Below are positions 55,804 to 63,818 of a stretch of DNA of 64,000 nucleotides, in pieces; the stretch's first letter is position 1, and each line of letters starts with the position of its first letter. A model generated the notes under the pieces. That model had not been told where the DNA came from, did no database searches, and saw nothing but the letters and a program-made list of their open reading frames with translations. The stretch is taken from positions 1 to 64,000 of the forward strand of contig CAKXHL010000004.1 in the NCBI GenBank assembly GCA_934875375.1. Reading direction: 5' to 3'. A program made the position numbers and the translations under genes. Source of the DNA: an uncultured bacterium (GTDB taxonomy: Bacteria; Bacillota; Clostridia; Oscillospirales; Ruminococcaceae).

Positions 55804-56114
55804 GGGGCCACCTCCGTTCTGTACCACTCCAGGATCCGCTTGGCGTACTTCTTGCGGATCCGCTTCTTTTTGGTGTGGCGGTAGCGGTTATAAAGCGGGT
55901 GGTTGTCAACCGACGCCCAGCGCAGCGCCATTTCCATTTCCTGCTGTGCTGCCACCTCCGCCGCCACCCGCTGGATCCATCTGCAGAAACTGTTTACCGT
56001 GGTCAGAACGCCCGCCGTAATCTCGCGGATCGCCTTGGCCAGTTCCTCACAGTTCGCCGTGGCCTGCTCCGTGTTTATGCCCATCTGCGGCACCAGCATA
56101 GTGTTTTCATTCAT
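55797..56114 (-). CDS. Hypothetical phage protein with basic C-terminus
   Basis: The 105-residue protein has a helical N-terminal half and a strongly basic segment (YNRYRHTKKKRIRKKYAKRI) that may bind nucleic acid. GGGGAGGG precedes the ATG at 56114. No family is recognised. Confidence 0.5.
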   Translation of the reverse strand: MNENTMLVPQMGINTEQATANCEELAKAIREITAGVLTTVNSFCRWIQRVAAEVAAQQEMEMALRWASVDNHPLYNRYRHTKKKRIRKKYAKRILEWYRTEVAPC

Positions 56115-56331
56115 GCGGAAAACCCTCCCCATTCTCCCAGCCCAGCAGGATATGGTGGGCCAGGTCGTTCATGTCGCGCCGCGCTTCCTCCAGCGCCAGC
56201 AATTTGTGGTAGGAGATCCCGGCGGCCTCCAGCTTGTCCCGGAAAGCCTTGGCCACTTTGACCGCCGCCGCGATCTCCGCCCCGTCGTCCGCCACCTCCG
56301 CCGCGGAAATGGCTGTGCTTCTGTCGTCCAT
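56107..56331 (-). CDS. Small helical phage protein
   Basis: The 74-residue helical protein (AAEVADDGAEIAAAVKVAKA) starts at 56331 after GAGAGGTGA. It overlaps the next gene by 8 nt. No family is recognised. Confidence 0.45.
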   Translation of the reverse strand: MDDRSTAISAAEVADDGAEIAAAVKVAKAFRDKLEAAGISYHKLLALEEARRDMNDLAHHILLGWENGEGFPHE

Positions 56332-56354
56332 GGCGTTCACCTCTCGCGTCCGTA

Positions 56355-56606
56355 TCAGGTGCCCGCTTGCTGTGGCTTGCCTCTGCGTCGGAGGTTAGCC
56401 TGGAAACGGCGCTGCGCCAGTTCCGGGTCATAGACAGGGCGCTGGTTCCGGTCCAGCTTTTCACCGTCCTGGCCTCTCCGTAATTCTGCGTAGATCGTTT
56501 TTCTGGATTTCCCCAGGTGCGTGGCGATCTCCGCCACACTCGCGTAATTGCGCCACGCCTTGGCGATATACTCCCGTTCGGCGGGGCTAATGTATTTTTC
56601 ACTCAT
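56355..56606 (-). CDS. HTH protein related to IS30 N-terminal domain
   Basis: In this 83-residue protein SVAEIATHLGKSRKTIYAEL with RRG following is an HTH_38 motif, the same type that opens IS30 transposases. There is no catalytic domain. It lies at the head of the early operon and is probably a regulator. Confidence 0.75.
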   Translation of the reverse strand: MSEKYISPAEREYIAKAWRNYASVAEIATHLGKSRKTIYAELRRGQDGEKLDRNQRPVYDPELAQRRFQANLRRRGKPQQAGT

Positions 56607-56632
56607 GGCTTTTTCACCTCCGATTCTTTGTT

Positions 56633-56654
56633 GCGGGCGGTGTTCACCGCCCGC
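56633..56654 (-). terminator. Hairpin between the first two early genes
   Basis: GCGGGCGGTG and CACCGCCCGC pair perfectly across two bases. No strong T-run follows on the minus strand, so it is a pause or partial terminator. Confidence 0.4.
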
Positions 56655-56663
56655 AGTATGTCT

Positions 56664-57473
56664 TTAATGCCAAACTTGGTACAGAGATCCGTTACACATC
56701 AGCCAGGACATACCCGCGCAGTCAAAGCGGATCCAATTCCAGTCTGTGCTTTCGTAGTAGGCCACGCCCTGAACAACAATCCGCCCTGCCTCGAACCCCC
56801 ATTCTCTATTGACTTCCAGTACAGCCTCTGCGGTGGTAATTTCGGTTTCACAGTTGTTCACGCTCCACCTTGTTCTGTCAGTTTGGTATGCCTCCACGGC
56901 GTCCGGCCTGTCCAGACACCAGCCAAACACCGCATACCCTAAAACGCCGCTTGGCTCCAGCTTTTTTTCTGCCACCATGGCCGCCAGGGCATTGTATGTT
57001 TCGGCTGCATTTGCGTGTTTTCTACGCAGATTTGCCTCCGCCAGAAACTCCTCCTGTGTAATCATGATCCCGTGGCTTGATTTCCACACCCGATCATATC
57101 CGGCTTTCAGGCTCTCCTCGGTGGAAAACAGCCAACCACGATCCAGCACGAACTTTTCAAATGCCGTCAGTTTCCCAGTGTCTGCCGTGTCGCGGATCTG
57201 TTTACTTAGCATTTCTCCATAATGCGGCATGGCTGACTGCTCGTTTTTCTGTTCTTCTTCGCTTTCCTCGATCCAGATGTTTACGCTCTTACCGTCCGGC
57301 AGGTTCACCTCCAGGCGGTCCCCCATGTCGCTGATCCATGCGTTTATGTCGCCTGCGGTACTGCGGTATACTGGGTAACCCGCCCGGTTGCTGGCCTCAC
57401 CATTCTTTTCATAATCGGTCGGAAAAATCTTGTTTACTTCGGCCCATGCGTCCTCTCTGTTCATAACTTTCAT
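56664..57473 (-). CDS. Hypothetical protein at the right end of the prophage
   Basis: The 269-residue protein begins MKVMNREDAWAEVNKIFPTD and has a beta segment (GDINAWISDMGDRLEVNLPD), an acidic stretch, a helical middle and an aromatic C-terminus (YESTDWNWIRFDCAGMSWLM). It lacks integrase, repressor or transposase motifs. It is the first gene inside attR and is separated from the others by hairpins on both sides. Function is unknown. Confidence 0.6.
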   Translation of the reverse strand: MKVMNREDAWAEVNKIFPTDYEKNGEASNRAGYPVYRSTAGDINAWISDMGDRLEVNLPDGKSVNIWIEESEEEQKNEQSAMPHYGEMLSKQIRDTADTGKLTAFEKFVLDRGWLFSTEESLKAGYDRVWKSSHGIMITQEEFLAEANLRRKHANAAETYNALAAMVAEKKLEPSGVLGYAVFGWCLDRPDAVEAYQTDRTRWSVNNCETEITTAEAVLEVNREWGFEAGRIVVQGVAYYESTDWNWIRFDCAGMSWLMCNGSLYQVWH

Positions 57474-57499
57474 TGTTTATCTCTCGTTCTTTCGACAAA

Positions 57500-57542
57500 A
57501 AAATAAGAGTAACAAGGGGTTTTCCCTTTGTTACTCTTATTG
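57500..57542 (-). terminator. Strong hairpin inside attR
   Basis: AATAAGAGTAACAA and its complement TTGTTACTCTTATT pair around a GGGG/CCC core. On the minus strand it is followed by TTTTTTT. It would stop host antisense transcripts entering the early region. One arm carries the right terminal repeat. Confidence 0.7.
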
Positions 57543-57551
57543 ATAGCATTT
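57520..57551 (-). repeat. Right imperfect terminal inverted repeat
   Basis: Reading inward on the minus strand: AAATG, TCAATA, GTAACAAA and GAAAA in the order seen at the left end (14369-14401), with a 3-nt insertion after AAATG and a 4-nt deletion after TCAATA. Confidence 0.45.
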
Positions 57552-57554
57552 TCG

Positions 57555-57570
57555 ATACAGGGCATTTTGT
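57555..57570 (+). repeat. attR core direct repeat
   Basis: Second copy of ATACAGGGCATTTTGT, in the same orientation as attL. Immediately outside it the host promoter of the DUF1622 gene begins. Confidence 0.85.
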
Positions 57571-57580
57571 ATAAAATTTG

Positions 57581-57609
57581 TTGCGAATAAGCAGTAAAAA
57601 TGTTATAAT
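57581..57609 (+). promoter_or_regulatory. Sigma-A promoter of the DUF1622 gene
   Basis: TTGCGA (57581-57586), 17-nt spacer and TATAAT (57604-57609). It lies 11 bp outside attR, so integration left it intact. Confidence 0.7.
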
Positions 57610-57672
57610 CATTCTATTATTCTGACTCTTTCACAATGAAAAAGCAGATAAAACAAAATGAGGAGTGTTTTT

Positions 57673-58002
57673 ATGCTGGAAGAATTTATTCATCTGATCC
57701 TACCCAGTATTATTGCTATTATCGAGTTAATTGGTATTTTTGTGGTTGCGGTTTCGGCAGTCCAGGGATTTTATCATTATCTGCGGGGATTATTCGGACA
57801 TAAGGATCATAACGTCAAATTAGATTTGGCAAACGGCATGGCAACCGGCTTGGAATTTAAGGTTGCATCGGAAATTTTGAAAACCGTGTTAGTCCGTGAT
57901 CTCAATGAACTGTTGGTGCTTGGATCTGTTATTGTGCTGCGGGCGCTGCTGGCGTTGTTGATCCATTTTGAGATGAAAACCAGCAAGGAGCATGACGGAT
58001 AA
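57673..58002 (+). CDS. DUF1622 membrane protein
   Basis: The 109-residue protein has three hydrophobic segments; LPSIIAIIELIGIFVVAVSA is followed by the DUF1622 signature KLDLANGMATGLEFKVASEI and LVLGSVIVLRALLALLIHFE. GAGGAG lies 5 nt before the ATG at 57673. Function is unknown. Confidence 0.85.
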   Translation: MLEEFIHLILPSIIAIIELIGIFVVAVSAVQGFYHYLRGLFGHKDHNVKLDLANGMATGLEFKVASEILKTVLVRDLNELLVLGSVIVLRALLALLIHFEMKTSKEHDG

Positions 58003-58050
58003 ATACTGCTTACATAAAAACATTGATCCGTTGAAATCAATGAGTCGAAA

Positions 58051-58102
58051 GGAAAAGACAAAGGGGGAAAGCCGGTATAGGTTTCCTCCCTTTGTCTTTT
58101 CC
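58051..58102 (+). terminator. Long hairpin after the DUF1622 gene
   Basis: GGAAAAGACAAAGGG (58051-58065) pairs with CCCTTTGTCTTTTCC (58088-58102). The loop is 22 nt and the T-run is poor, so efficiency is uncertain. Confidence 0.6.
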
Positions 58103-58193
58103 TGCGGATATGGTATCCCAACATTTTTTGACAGCATGCCTGGGCACATGACACATGATATACTAAAAAATCTGCGTTAAGTTGGAGGTCAAA

Positions 58194-59231
58194 ATGGTTC
58201 ATTTGGGAATTACGCTGATAGTGGGCGGCACGATTGGATTTCTTTTTCTCAAGCTGAAGGTGCCTGGGGGCATGCTGGTTGGGGCGCTGTTGGCGGTATC
58301 AATTTTAAGTGTCTGTACCGATTTTGCTTATATGCCATCCTACGTACGCGTGGCGGCACAGATTACCGCAGGCGCATTTATTGCCTGTACTGTCGAGAAA
58401 AAGGATTTGAAACGCCTTCCTCATATTATCAAACCGGCGGCGATTTTGTTGGGCGGCATGCTGTGCCTGAATTTGATCATGGGATTTGTGATTCATAAAG
58501 CAACTGATTTAGACTGGATTACTTCTTTTATGTGCGCAGTTCCTGGGGGAATGGGCGACACTCCTATTATTGCAGCGGATATGGGCGGAAATGGCGGTAA
58601 GGTGGCAGTGATGCAGTTTTCGCGCCTTTTGGCGGGAATCGGGCTGTTCCCCAGTTTAATTTTGACTGTCACTAAAAATGAAAAAATTTCTCAGCAGGAG
58701 ATGCAGGTGAGGAAGATGTCTGACGGCAGCAAAAAGACGTCAGCATTTGTGCTTACCGCAGTGGTGGCAGCTGTTTGTGGCATCATTGGAAAATGGTCTG
58801 GCGTACCGGTAGGGGCGTTGCTGTTTGCGCTTATCGGAGTAATTGCGCTGAAGCTTTTATTTGATAAGGCTTATCTGCCCATTTGGATGAAACGGGCGGC
58901 GCAGGTGCTTTCCGGCTGCTATATCGGCAGTTCAGTTACTTTGCAGGATGTGTTGGAATTAAAGGAATTGATTCCAGCGGTAATCCTGCTTTTATTGGGC
59001 TATACGGCCGCTTGTCTGGTCATTGGGAGCATCATATCCGGACTCTGTGGGATGAGCCGGCGAGAATCTATGTTGGTAGCAACGCCGGCAGGTGCCAGCG
59101 ATATGGCCCTGATTTCAGCAGATTTAGGGGTCCAAAGCCCGGATCTGATTGTTTTGCAGGTGGTACGAATGCTCGTTGTCATTTCGGTTTTCCCGCAGAT
59201 CATCCATCTTTTGGTTCGTTTGCTATCATAA
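58194..59231 (+). CDS. AbrB-family membrane transporter
   Basis: The 345-residue membrane protein has two homologous halves of AbrB-type (COG3180) domains. Each half has a GGxxGxLxxKxPVGAL-like start, such as GGTIGFLFLKLKVPGGMLVG at the N-terminus and the second after residue 180, and the motif VPGGMGDTPIIAADMG with its counterpart TPAGASDMALISADLG. The family is linked to ammonia monooxygenase regulators by name only; transport is inferred. The ATG at 58194 follows TTGGAGG. Confidence 0.8.
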   Translation: MVHLGITLIVGGTIGFLFLKLKVPGGMLVGALLAVSILSVCTDFAYMPSYVRVAAQITAGAFIACTVEKKDLKRLPHIIKPAAILLGGMLCLNLIMGFVIHKATDLDWITSFMCAVPGGMGDTPIIAADMGGNGGKVAVMQFSRLLAGIGLFPSLILTVTKNEKISQQEMQVRKMSDGSKKTSAFVLTAVVAAVCGIIGKWSGVPVGALLFALIGVIALKLLFDKAYLPIWMKRAAQVLSGCYIGSSVTLQDVLELKELIPAVILLLLGYTAACLVIGSIISGLCGMSRRESMLVATPAGASDMALISADLGVQSPDLIVLQVVRMLVVISVFPQIIHLLVRLLS

Positions 59232-59285
59232 AGGCTTGACTGTCCCCCAAGGGGGCGGTATATCCTGGAACTGGGAGGGATAATA

Positions 59286-60230
59286 ATGACTATCAAAGAA
59301 ATTTGCGAGGCCAGTGGTTTAACAAAAAAGGCAGTTGCTTATTATGAAGAAAAAGGATTGATTTGTCCGGATGTCCGGGAAAATGGATACCGAGAATACC
59401 GCAAAGAAGATGTGCAAACGCTGCGGGAAGTTGCCTGTTTGCGATTTTATGGGCTGACGGTAGCTCAGATCAGACAGGTTTTGGAAAGTGGAGACAAAGC
59501 TGGCACGATCACAGCGCTTCTTGTGGAAAAAGAAGAACAGCTGCACTGGCAGAAAAACTGTTTCCGAGCCCTTTGCGATTTGGCTAAGAATTATGATTTG
59601 GATAAGGCTGAACGGGAGAAAAAAGCGTTGGAGGCAAAGCAAAACATCCGGGAAAAACTGCGCCTGGCTTTTCCCGGCAGTTATGGAGATTATTTGAGCC
59701 TGCATTTTGGAAAATACCTGGGAGAACCGCTGGATACCCCGGAAAAAGAAGAAGCATATCTAAAAATGGTTTCCTTTTTAGATGGATTGCAGCTGAAGGA
59801 AATTTCTCCGGAACTGGAACAATATTTGACGCAAACCATGGAGTCGCTGCCGCCTCAGATGTGGAAAAAAGTAGACGCTACGGGGCAAGAAGCAGTGGTA
59901 GATCCAAGCGGTTATCTGGAACGCCATGGGGAGCAGCTTCGGGAATACATGCAGTTGATGCAAACAAAGGAATTTCAAACTTCTCCTGCGGCACAAATGA
60001 AAGCACTTCTGGGGGATTTTTTGAACAGCAGTGGTTATTACAGTATTTTTTTACCGAATTTACGGATTCTCAGTAAAAGATACCGAACTTACATTGGCCA
60101 GTTGGAACAGGCAAATGCTGTCTTTCTTCGGTGGATGGAGGAGCAGAAACTTTCATCAGACAGTCAAAACAGAAAAAAGGAGGAGAAAGAATACAGGAAG
60201 AAAGAAGTCAATTTGTTCAGAAAACCGTAA
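59286..60230 (+). CDS. MerR-family transcriptional regulator
   Basis: The 314-residue protein has an N-terminal MerR winged helix (TIKEICEASGLTKKAVAYYE, ENGYREYRKEDVQTLREVAC), then a coiled-coil dimer helix and a long effector domain without recognisable fold. GGGAGG precedes the ATG. The ribosome binding site of the next small gene lies in its 3' end. Confidence 0.85.
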   Translation: MTIKEICEASGLTKKAVAYYEEKGLICPDVRENGYREYRKEDVQTLREVACLRFYGLTVAQIRQVLESGDKAGTITALLVEKEEQLHWQKNCFRALCDLAKNYDLDKAEREKKALEAKQNIREKLRLAFPGSYGDYLSLHFGKYLGEPLDTPEKEEAYLKMVSFLDGLQLKEISPELEQYLTQTMESLPPQMWKKVDATGQEAVVDPSGYLERHGEQLREYMQLMQTKEFQTSPAAQMKALLGDFLNSSGYYSIFLPNLRILSKRYRTYIGQLEQANAVFLRWMEEQKLSSDSQNRKKEEKEYRKKEVNLFRKP

Positions 60231-60364
60231 AGACCGGTATTTCTTTTGGCTCGGCTCTTGCTATGGTGATTAGCTATACCACGTGGCATTCTATTGGCTG
60301 GGCAATTTCCCACGGGCTTCTTAGTTGGCTGTATGGCATATATTTTTGGATTGTTCATACCTGA
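60191..60364 (+). CDS. Small membrane protein overlapping the MerR gene
   Basis: The frame encodes KTGISFGSALAMVISYTTWH, SIGWAISHGLLSWLYGIYFW, two hydrophobic segments that look like a conserved small membrane protein. AAGGAGGAG lies 7 nt before an ATA codon at 60191, and no ATG, GTG or TTG follows in frame at a suitable place; an upstream ATG at 60131 has no ribosome binding site. I place the start at 60191 as a possible ATA start. It overlaps the MerR gene by 40 nt. Confidence 0.5.
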   Translation: MQEERSQFVQKTVKTGISFGSALAMVISYTTWHSIGWAISHGLLSWLYGIYFWIVHT

Positions 60365-60372
60365 TGGCAGCA

Positions 60373-60410
60373 CAAAAGGCCATTTCAAACGAAGCGGCCT
60401 TTTGTTTATA
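60373..60410 (+). terminator. Terminator of the MerR operon
   Basis: CAAAAGGCC (60373-60381) pairs with GGCCTTTTG (60396-60404), followed by TTTATA. Confidence 0.8.
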
Positions 60411-60488
60411 TGAGAATCATTTTTCCAGTTCACTTTTGAATTGAGCAAAATTCCTCCCACGCTTTGAGTGTGGGTAATTGGAAAGTGT

Positions 60489-61217
60489 CTATTTCGACTG
60501 TCCAAAAGCAAGGTCTTTGATTACTTCCCCAGCCAGTACTAAACCGGCGGCGGAAGGGACGAAAGAAACGCTTCCGGGAATTGTGCGGCGAGATGAGCCG
60601 GCAGGAAGTGCTTCATCGGCTGCGGTGGGGGAAAGCGCTGGTTCTTGCGAATAGACTACTTTACAGTGCTCAATCGCTCGCTTTTTTAACTCTCGGCGAA
60701 TGACCCTTGCCAATGGGCAGACGGAAGTGCGGGAGATATCCGATACCTCAAATCGGGTAGGGTCTAGTTTATTGCCTGCTCCCATGCAGCTGATGACCGG
60801 GATTTTTTGCTCTATGGCAAGCTGTATGATACTCAGCTTGGCAGCAACGGTATCTACGGCATCCACGATATAAGAACAGGCTGACAGGTCGTATTCCGAC
60901 GCATTTTCCGGCAGAAAAAATACTGGATACTGAACGACACGGCATTCTGGATTAATATCGGCAATGCGTTGGGCAGCCGCCTCCGTCTTTAACATACCGA
61001 TGGTGCTTTGCAGCGCAATCAACTGCCGGTTGATGTTAGAAGCTGCAACCCGGTCGTTATCAAATAAAATCAGTGTGCCGACCCCCGCGCGGGCAAGTGC
61101 CTCTACGCAGTAGGATCCGACCCCTCCAACGCCAAACACTGCCACTGTTGCCTGGGAAAGACGGTTTACACCATCCTCTCCCAATAACAGGGCCGTGCGG
61201 CTAAATTCTTCTTTCAT
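60489..61217 (-). CDS. tcdA: tRNA threonylcarbamoyladenosine dehydratase (TcdA)
   Basis: The 242-residue E1-like ThiF/MoeB family protein has the nucleotide loop GVGGVGSYCVEALARAGVG, NINRQLIAL and the VDAVDTVAAKL segment. The TcdA-type GAGNKLDPTRFEVSDISRTS with CPLARVIRRELKK separates it from MoeB and ThiF. It dehydrates t6A at position 37 of ANN-decoding tRNAs to the cyclic form, using ATP. The start at 61217 follows GGAGG. Confidence 0.9.
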   Translation of the reverse strand: MKEEFSRTALLLGEDGVNRLSQATVAVFGVGGVGSYCVEALARAGVGTLILFDNDRVAASNINRQLIALQSTIGMLKTEAAAQRIADINPECRVVQYPVFFLPENASEYDLSACSYIVDAVDTVAAKLSIIQLAIEQKIPVISCMGAGNKLDPTRFEVSDISRTSVCPLARVIRRELKKRAIEHCKVVYSQEPALSPTAADEALPAGSSRRTIPGSVSFVPSAAGLVLAGEVIKDLAFGQSK

Positions 61218-61353
61218 AGGAAAGCCTCCTCATTGATTAACGTATATCATAGCATACCGGCATGTAATTTTTCAATCTGTCACCGAATATTTCAAAAGGA
61301 TAAGAAAAATCTACGGCGGCCCTCTTTTATATAAAACTGTATTTTTGCAAAAG

Positions 61354-61382
61354 AAAAGCCGTCTGTCAAACAGACGGCTTTT
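61354..61382. terminator. Bidirectional terminator
   Basis: AAAAGCCGTCTGT pairs with ACAGACGGCTTTT around CAA, with A and T runs. It serves the short minus-strand gene at 61399. Confidence 0.85.
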
Positions 61383-61398
61383 CAGCATATCCATTGGG

Positions 61399-61557
61399 TT
61401 ATTTTTGACCGTTCTGCATCAATTTTTCAGCGCATTGCCGCAGCTCTTCTTCCGAATGCAGGGTGATGGCTGTCTGCTGGATGGTTTCCTGCACCCATGT
61501 GGGCAGGGACTGAAAATAAGCATTGGATTTCATATTCTCAGAAAAATTGGTTACCAT
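61399..61557 (-). CDS. Small conserved helical protein
   Basis: The 52-residue protein starts MVTNFSENMKSNAYFQSLPT and contains WVQETIQQTAITLHSEEELR. AAAGGGAG precedes the ATG at 61557; longer readings have no signal. Similar short proteins occur in clostridia; function is unknown. Confidence 0.65.
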   Translation of the reverse strand: MVTNFSENMKSNAYFQSLPTWVQETIQQTAITLHSEEELRQCAEKLMQNGQK

Positions 61558-61700
61558 GAGAAAACTCCCTTTCAGCTTAGATTTTATGGTAGTTTGTGCC
61601 GGCTGTCCTATTTTTATTCCTGCCAATGAGAAACGGGGTACTATTTTATCAGAGAAAAGCATATCATTTAGCAGAACAAATAAGGGGGAGAGTGCAAAAA

Positions 61701-63236
61701 ATGGAATATAAGCTGAAAAAAGACCGCATTGCCGTTTGTGAAATCGCATTTGATTCCTTTACCGAACTGCCGATTGAAAGTGATTTGCTTCTGCCGGATT
61801 ACTGTCCCGATATCGTGAAGGTGCTAAAATGCCAAGCGCGTCCTGCCTTTTCCAAAACAGAAGTCAGTGGGGACAAATGTATTTTGGAAGGCGCTACCGC
61901 GATTACCGTTTATTATACTGGCGAGGATGAGCAGCTGCGGACCAGTGAGCATAAAGTGGATTTTCTCAAGACGCTTGAATTAAAAACGACACCGCAAAAT
62001 CCAATTGTATTCTGTTCTCTGAAAGAAGATTATTTGAATTGCAAAGCGATTAATCAGCGCCGGATAGACGTGAGAGGTGCTTTTACCGTCACGGTAAAAA
62101 TTTTGTCCAGCACAGAAGAAGAGATGATTGGCGCAGCGGAAGGAGCAGGACTGCAACTGAGTCACCGACCGACGCATTCCAGCGAATTGGTGGGAACCGC
62201 TTCCAAAAAGTTTACTGTTCGGGAAGATCTGGAGTTGGGAGAGGAAAAACCGCCGATGGATTATATAATCCGGCACAGTGAAAAAATTCGGACTACCGAC
62301 TGGAAAGTGACAGGAGGAAAAATAATTGTCAAAGGGGAACTGGAGGTCTTTTTGGAGTATCAGCCTCAGGAAGAAGACGCGAGGCAATCGGTTCGCTATC
62401 AGCTTCCAGTCAGCCAAATGTTGGACGTGGACGGTGCTGGAGAAGAATGTCTTTGTCATGTCCAGTTTGACCTGCTTTGGTCCGCTTTACATCCTCAGAC
62501 AGATGCGGATGGCTTGACACGGACAGCCTCGGGAGAATTTACATTGGGACTGCGGTGTATTTTATTACGGGAAAATACGATTCTCCCCGTGACAGACGCA
62601 TATTCTACGCAGTACGAACTGCAAATGTCTCAGAAATCCTCTGCTTTGCTTTTAGCTTTGGGAGCAATGCCTCAAACTTGCGATTTAGAGCAGGTAGCAC
62701 AGTTGCCGGAGTATTTGAAAGAACCGGTGGATTTTTGGTGTGAAACAGGAGCATTATCTGCTTCAGTACAGGAGCAGACGCTGTTGGTCAGCGGGAAGTT
62801 GCGGTACTGTATGTTGGGAACCGATGCTGACGGAGCGCCTGTCTATTTTGAGCAGGCACAGGATGTGGCGCAGGAATATCAACTGGAAACCAAAGCAGAC
62901 AGTTATTTGACCGAATTGTTTATCACAGTGCAGGACTGCCAGTATGAGACCCAGGAGAAAAACAAACTGCAGTATCACTGCAAGTTGCAGGTAGACGGTA
63001 TGGTTTTAGGGGTTATACCTGTTTCATTCATTACCGGAATCAAAGTGGATGAAACAAGAGAGAAGAAGCGGGAAAATCAAAGCGCAATGACTATTTATTA
63101 TGCCGACGCAGGAGAAAATATCTGGAGTATTGCCAAACGATATAATACCTCTCTGTCAGCTGTAATGGAAGAAAACGGATTGGAGGAGGAAATACTGCCG
63201 GAGAAACAGATCGTTCTGATCCCTATGATCGGTTAA
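61701..63236 (+). CDS. sipL: Spore coat morphogenetic protein SipL-like (DUF3794 + LysM)
   Basis: The 511-residue protein has repeated DUF3794 (SipL) domains, for example FTELPIESDLLLPDYCPDIV near the N-terminus and the second domain after residue 170. A C-terminal LysM follows (YYADAGENIWSIAKRYNTSL; EENGLEEEILPEKQIVLIPM). The architecture and length match SipL of Clostridioides, which binds SpoIVA through the LysM and starts coat assembly on the forespore. The ATG at 61701 follows GGGGGAGAG. It shows that the host lineage forms spores. Confidence 0.85.
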   Translation: MEYKLKKDRIAVCEIAFDSFTELPIESDLLLPDYCPDIVKVLKCQARPAFSKTEVSGDKCILEGATAITVYYTGEDEQLRTSEHKVDFLKTLELKTTPQNPIVFCSLKEDYLNCKAINQRRIDVRGAFTVTVKILSSTEEEMIGAAEGAGLQLSHRPTHSSELVGTASKKFTVREDLELGEEKPPMDYIIRHSEKIRTTDWKVTGGKIIVKGELEVFLEYQPQEEDARQSVRYQLPVSQMLDVDGAGEECLCHVQFDLLWSALHPQTDADGLTRTASGEFTLGLRCILLRENTILPVTDAYSTQYELQMSQKSSALLLALGAMPQTCDLEQVAQLPEYLKEPVDFWCETGALSASVQEQTLLVSGKLRYCMLGTDADGAPVYFEQAQDVAQEYQLETKADSYLTELFITVQDCQYETQEKNKLQYHCKLQVDGMVLGVIPVSFITGIKVDETREKKRENQSAMTIYYADAGENIWSIAKRYNTSLSAVMEENGLEEEILPEKQIVLIPMIG

Positions 63237-63259
63237 TGAGTGATATTTCTCTTTTTTAA

Positions 63260-63688
63260 TCACTTTCTAAGAAAGCCATATATCAAAACAGAGGCCTGAT
63301 TTCCAATCAGGCCTCTGTTTTGATATGTTTTTTTTTGAAGAATCCAGTCCGTAAGGAATCCGAAAAAAATTCCTAATGCAAAAATAATTGTCCAGATAAT
63401 CCAGCCACTGTGGGTTTGTCCACCGCCGGGATCGGTTTGGGTTTTGCCCAGCCAAAGGCCAAGAAAACATCCGGCCGGATAGCAAACAATAGTTGTTGAC
63501 GAAGCAATCCGGAAGTCGTACAACGCAGCGGCAACCAGTGCCGCAAATCCTGCTGCGGCTAAAACGGCCGGCCATTGTTTCATGCCGTGCAGAGAAAACA
63601 AACCAAACCGGCACAACAGATAGGCACCGGCCAGACAGACGGCTGAAAGAAAAAATCGGGAGAGACAGGACAGTTTTTTCTTTGGCAT
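63260..63688 (-). CDS. Four-helix membrane protein
   Basis: The 142-residue protein has four hydrophobic segments (FFLSAVCLAGAYLLCRFG, AVLAAAGFAALVAAALY, IVCYPAGCFLGLWLG, IIWTIIFALGIFFGFLTDW). GGAGGTATTGC precedes the ATG at 63688. Its last about 20 codons run through a perfect palindrome that serves as terminator for sipL, so the natural stop may be lost. No family is recognised. Confidence 0.6.
   Translation of the reverse strand: MPKKKLSCLSRFFLSAVCLAGAYLLCRFGLFSLHGMKQWPAVLAAAGFAALVAAALYDFRIASSTTIVCYPAGCFLGLWLGKTQTDPGGGQTHSGWIIWTIIFALGIFFGFLTDWILQKKTYQNRGLIGNQASVLIYGFLRK
63280..63326 (+). terminator. Terminator of sipL, 22-bp perfect arms
   Basis: Arms 63280-63301 and 63305-63326 are perfectly complementary around a 3-nt loop; the core is AACAGAGGCCTGATT. 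It lies inside the coding end of the convergent membrane gene. Confidence 0.8.
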
Positions 63689-63818
63689 GCAATACCTCCT
63701 TTGGAACAAAAAAACAAAACGTTCATTTAAAGTTTTTCTCACCGGATAATCGCGACGATCTAGTTTTCACCAAGAAAGCCATAGTTTAAAAAGTGCCTTG
63801 TAATAAGGAAGTAAGATA

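Larger units (their letters stand above)
14350..57570. mobile_element. P2-like myovirus prophage with DGR
   Basis: About 43.2 kb bounded by the 16-bp direct repeat. It holds a complete set of terminase, portal, protease, capsid, sheath, tube, tape measure, baseplate, fibre and lysis genes, nearly all on the minus strand. GC content is clearly higher than in both host arms. No structural gene is visibly broken. A tyrosine or serine integrase and a CI-type repressor with peptidase domain are not seen, so its integration and lysogeny control are unusual or reduced. Confidence 0.9.

Noticed and set aside
14350..57570. Target-site duplication made by the IS30 enzyme
   Set aside because: Sixteen bases is far longer than the 2-3 bp typical of the family, so the direct repeats are treated as attachment cores.
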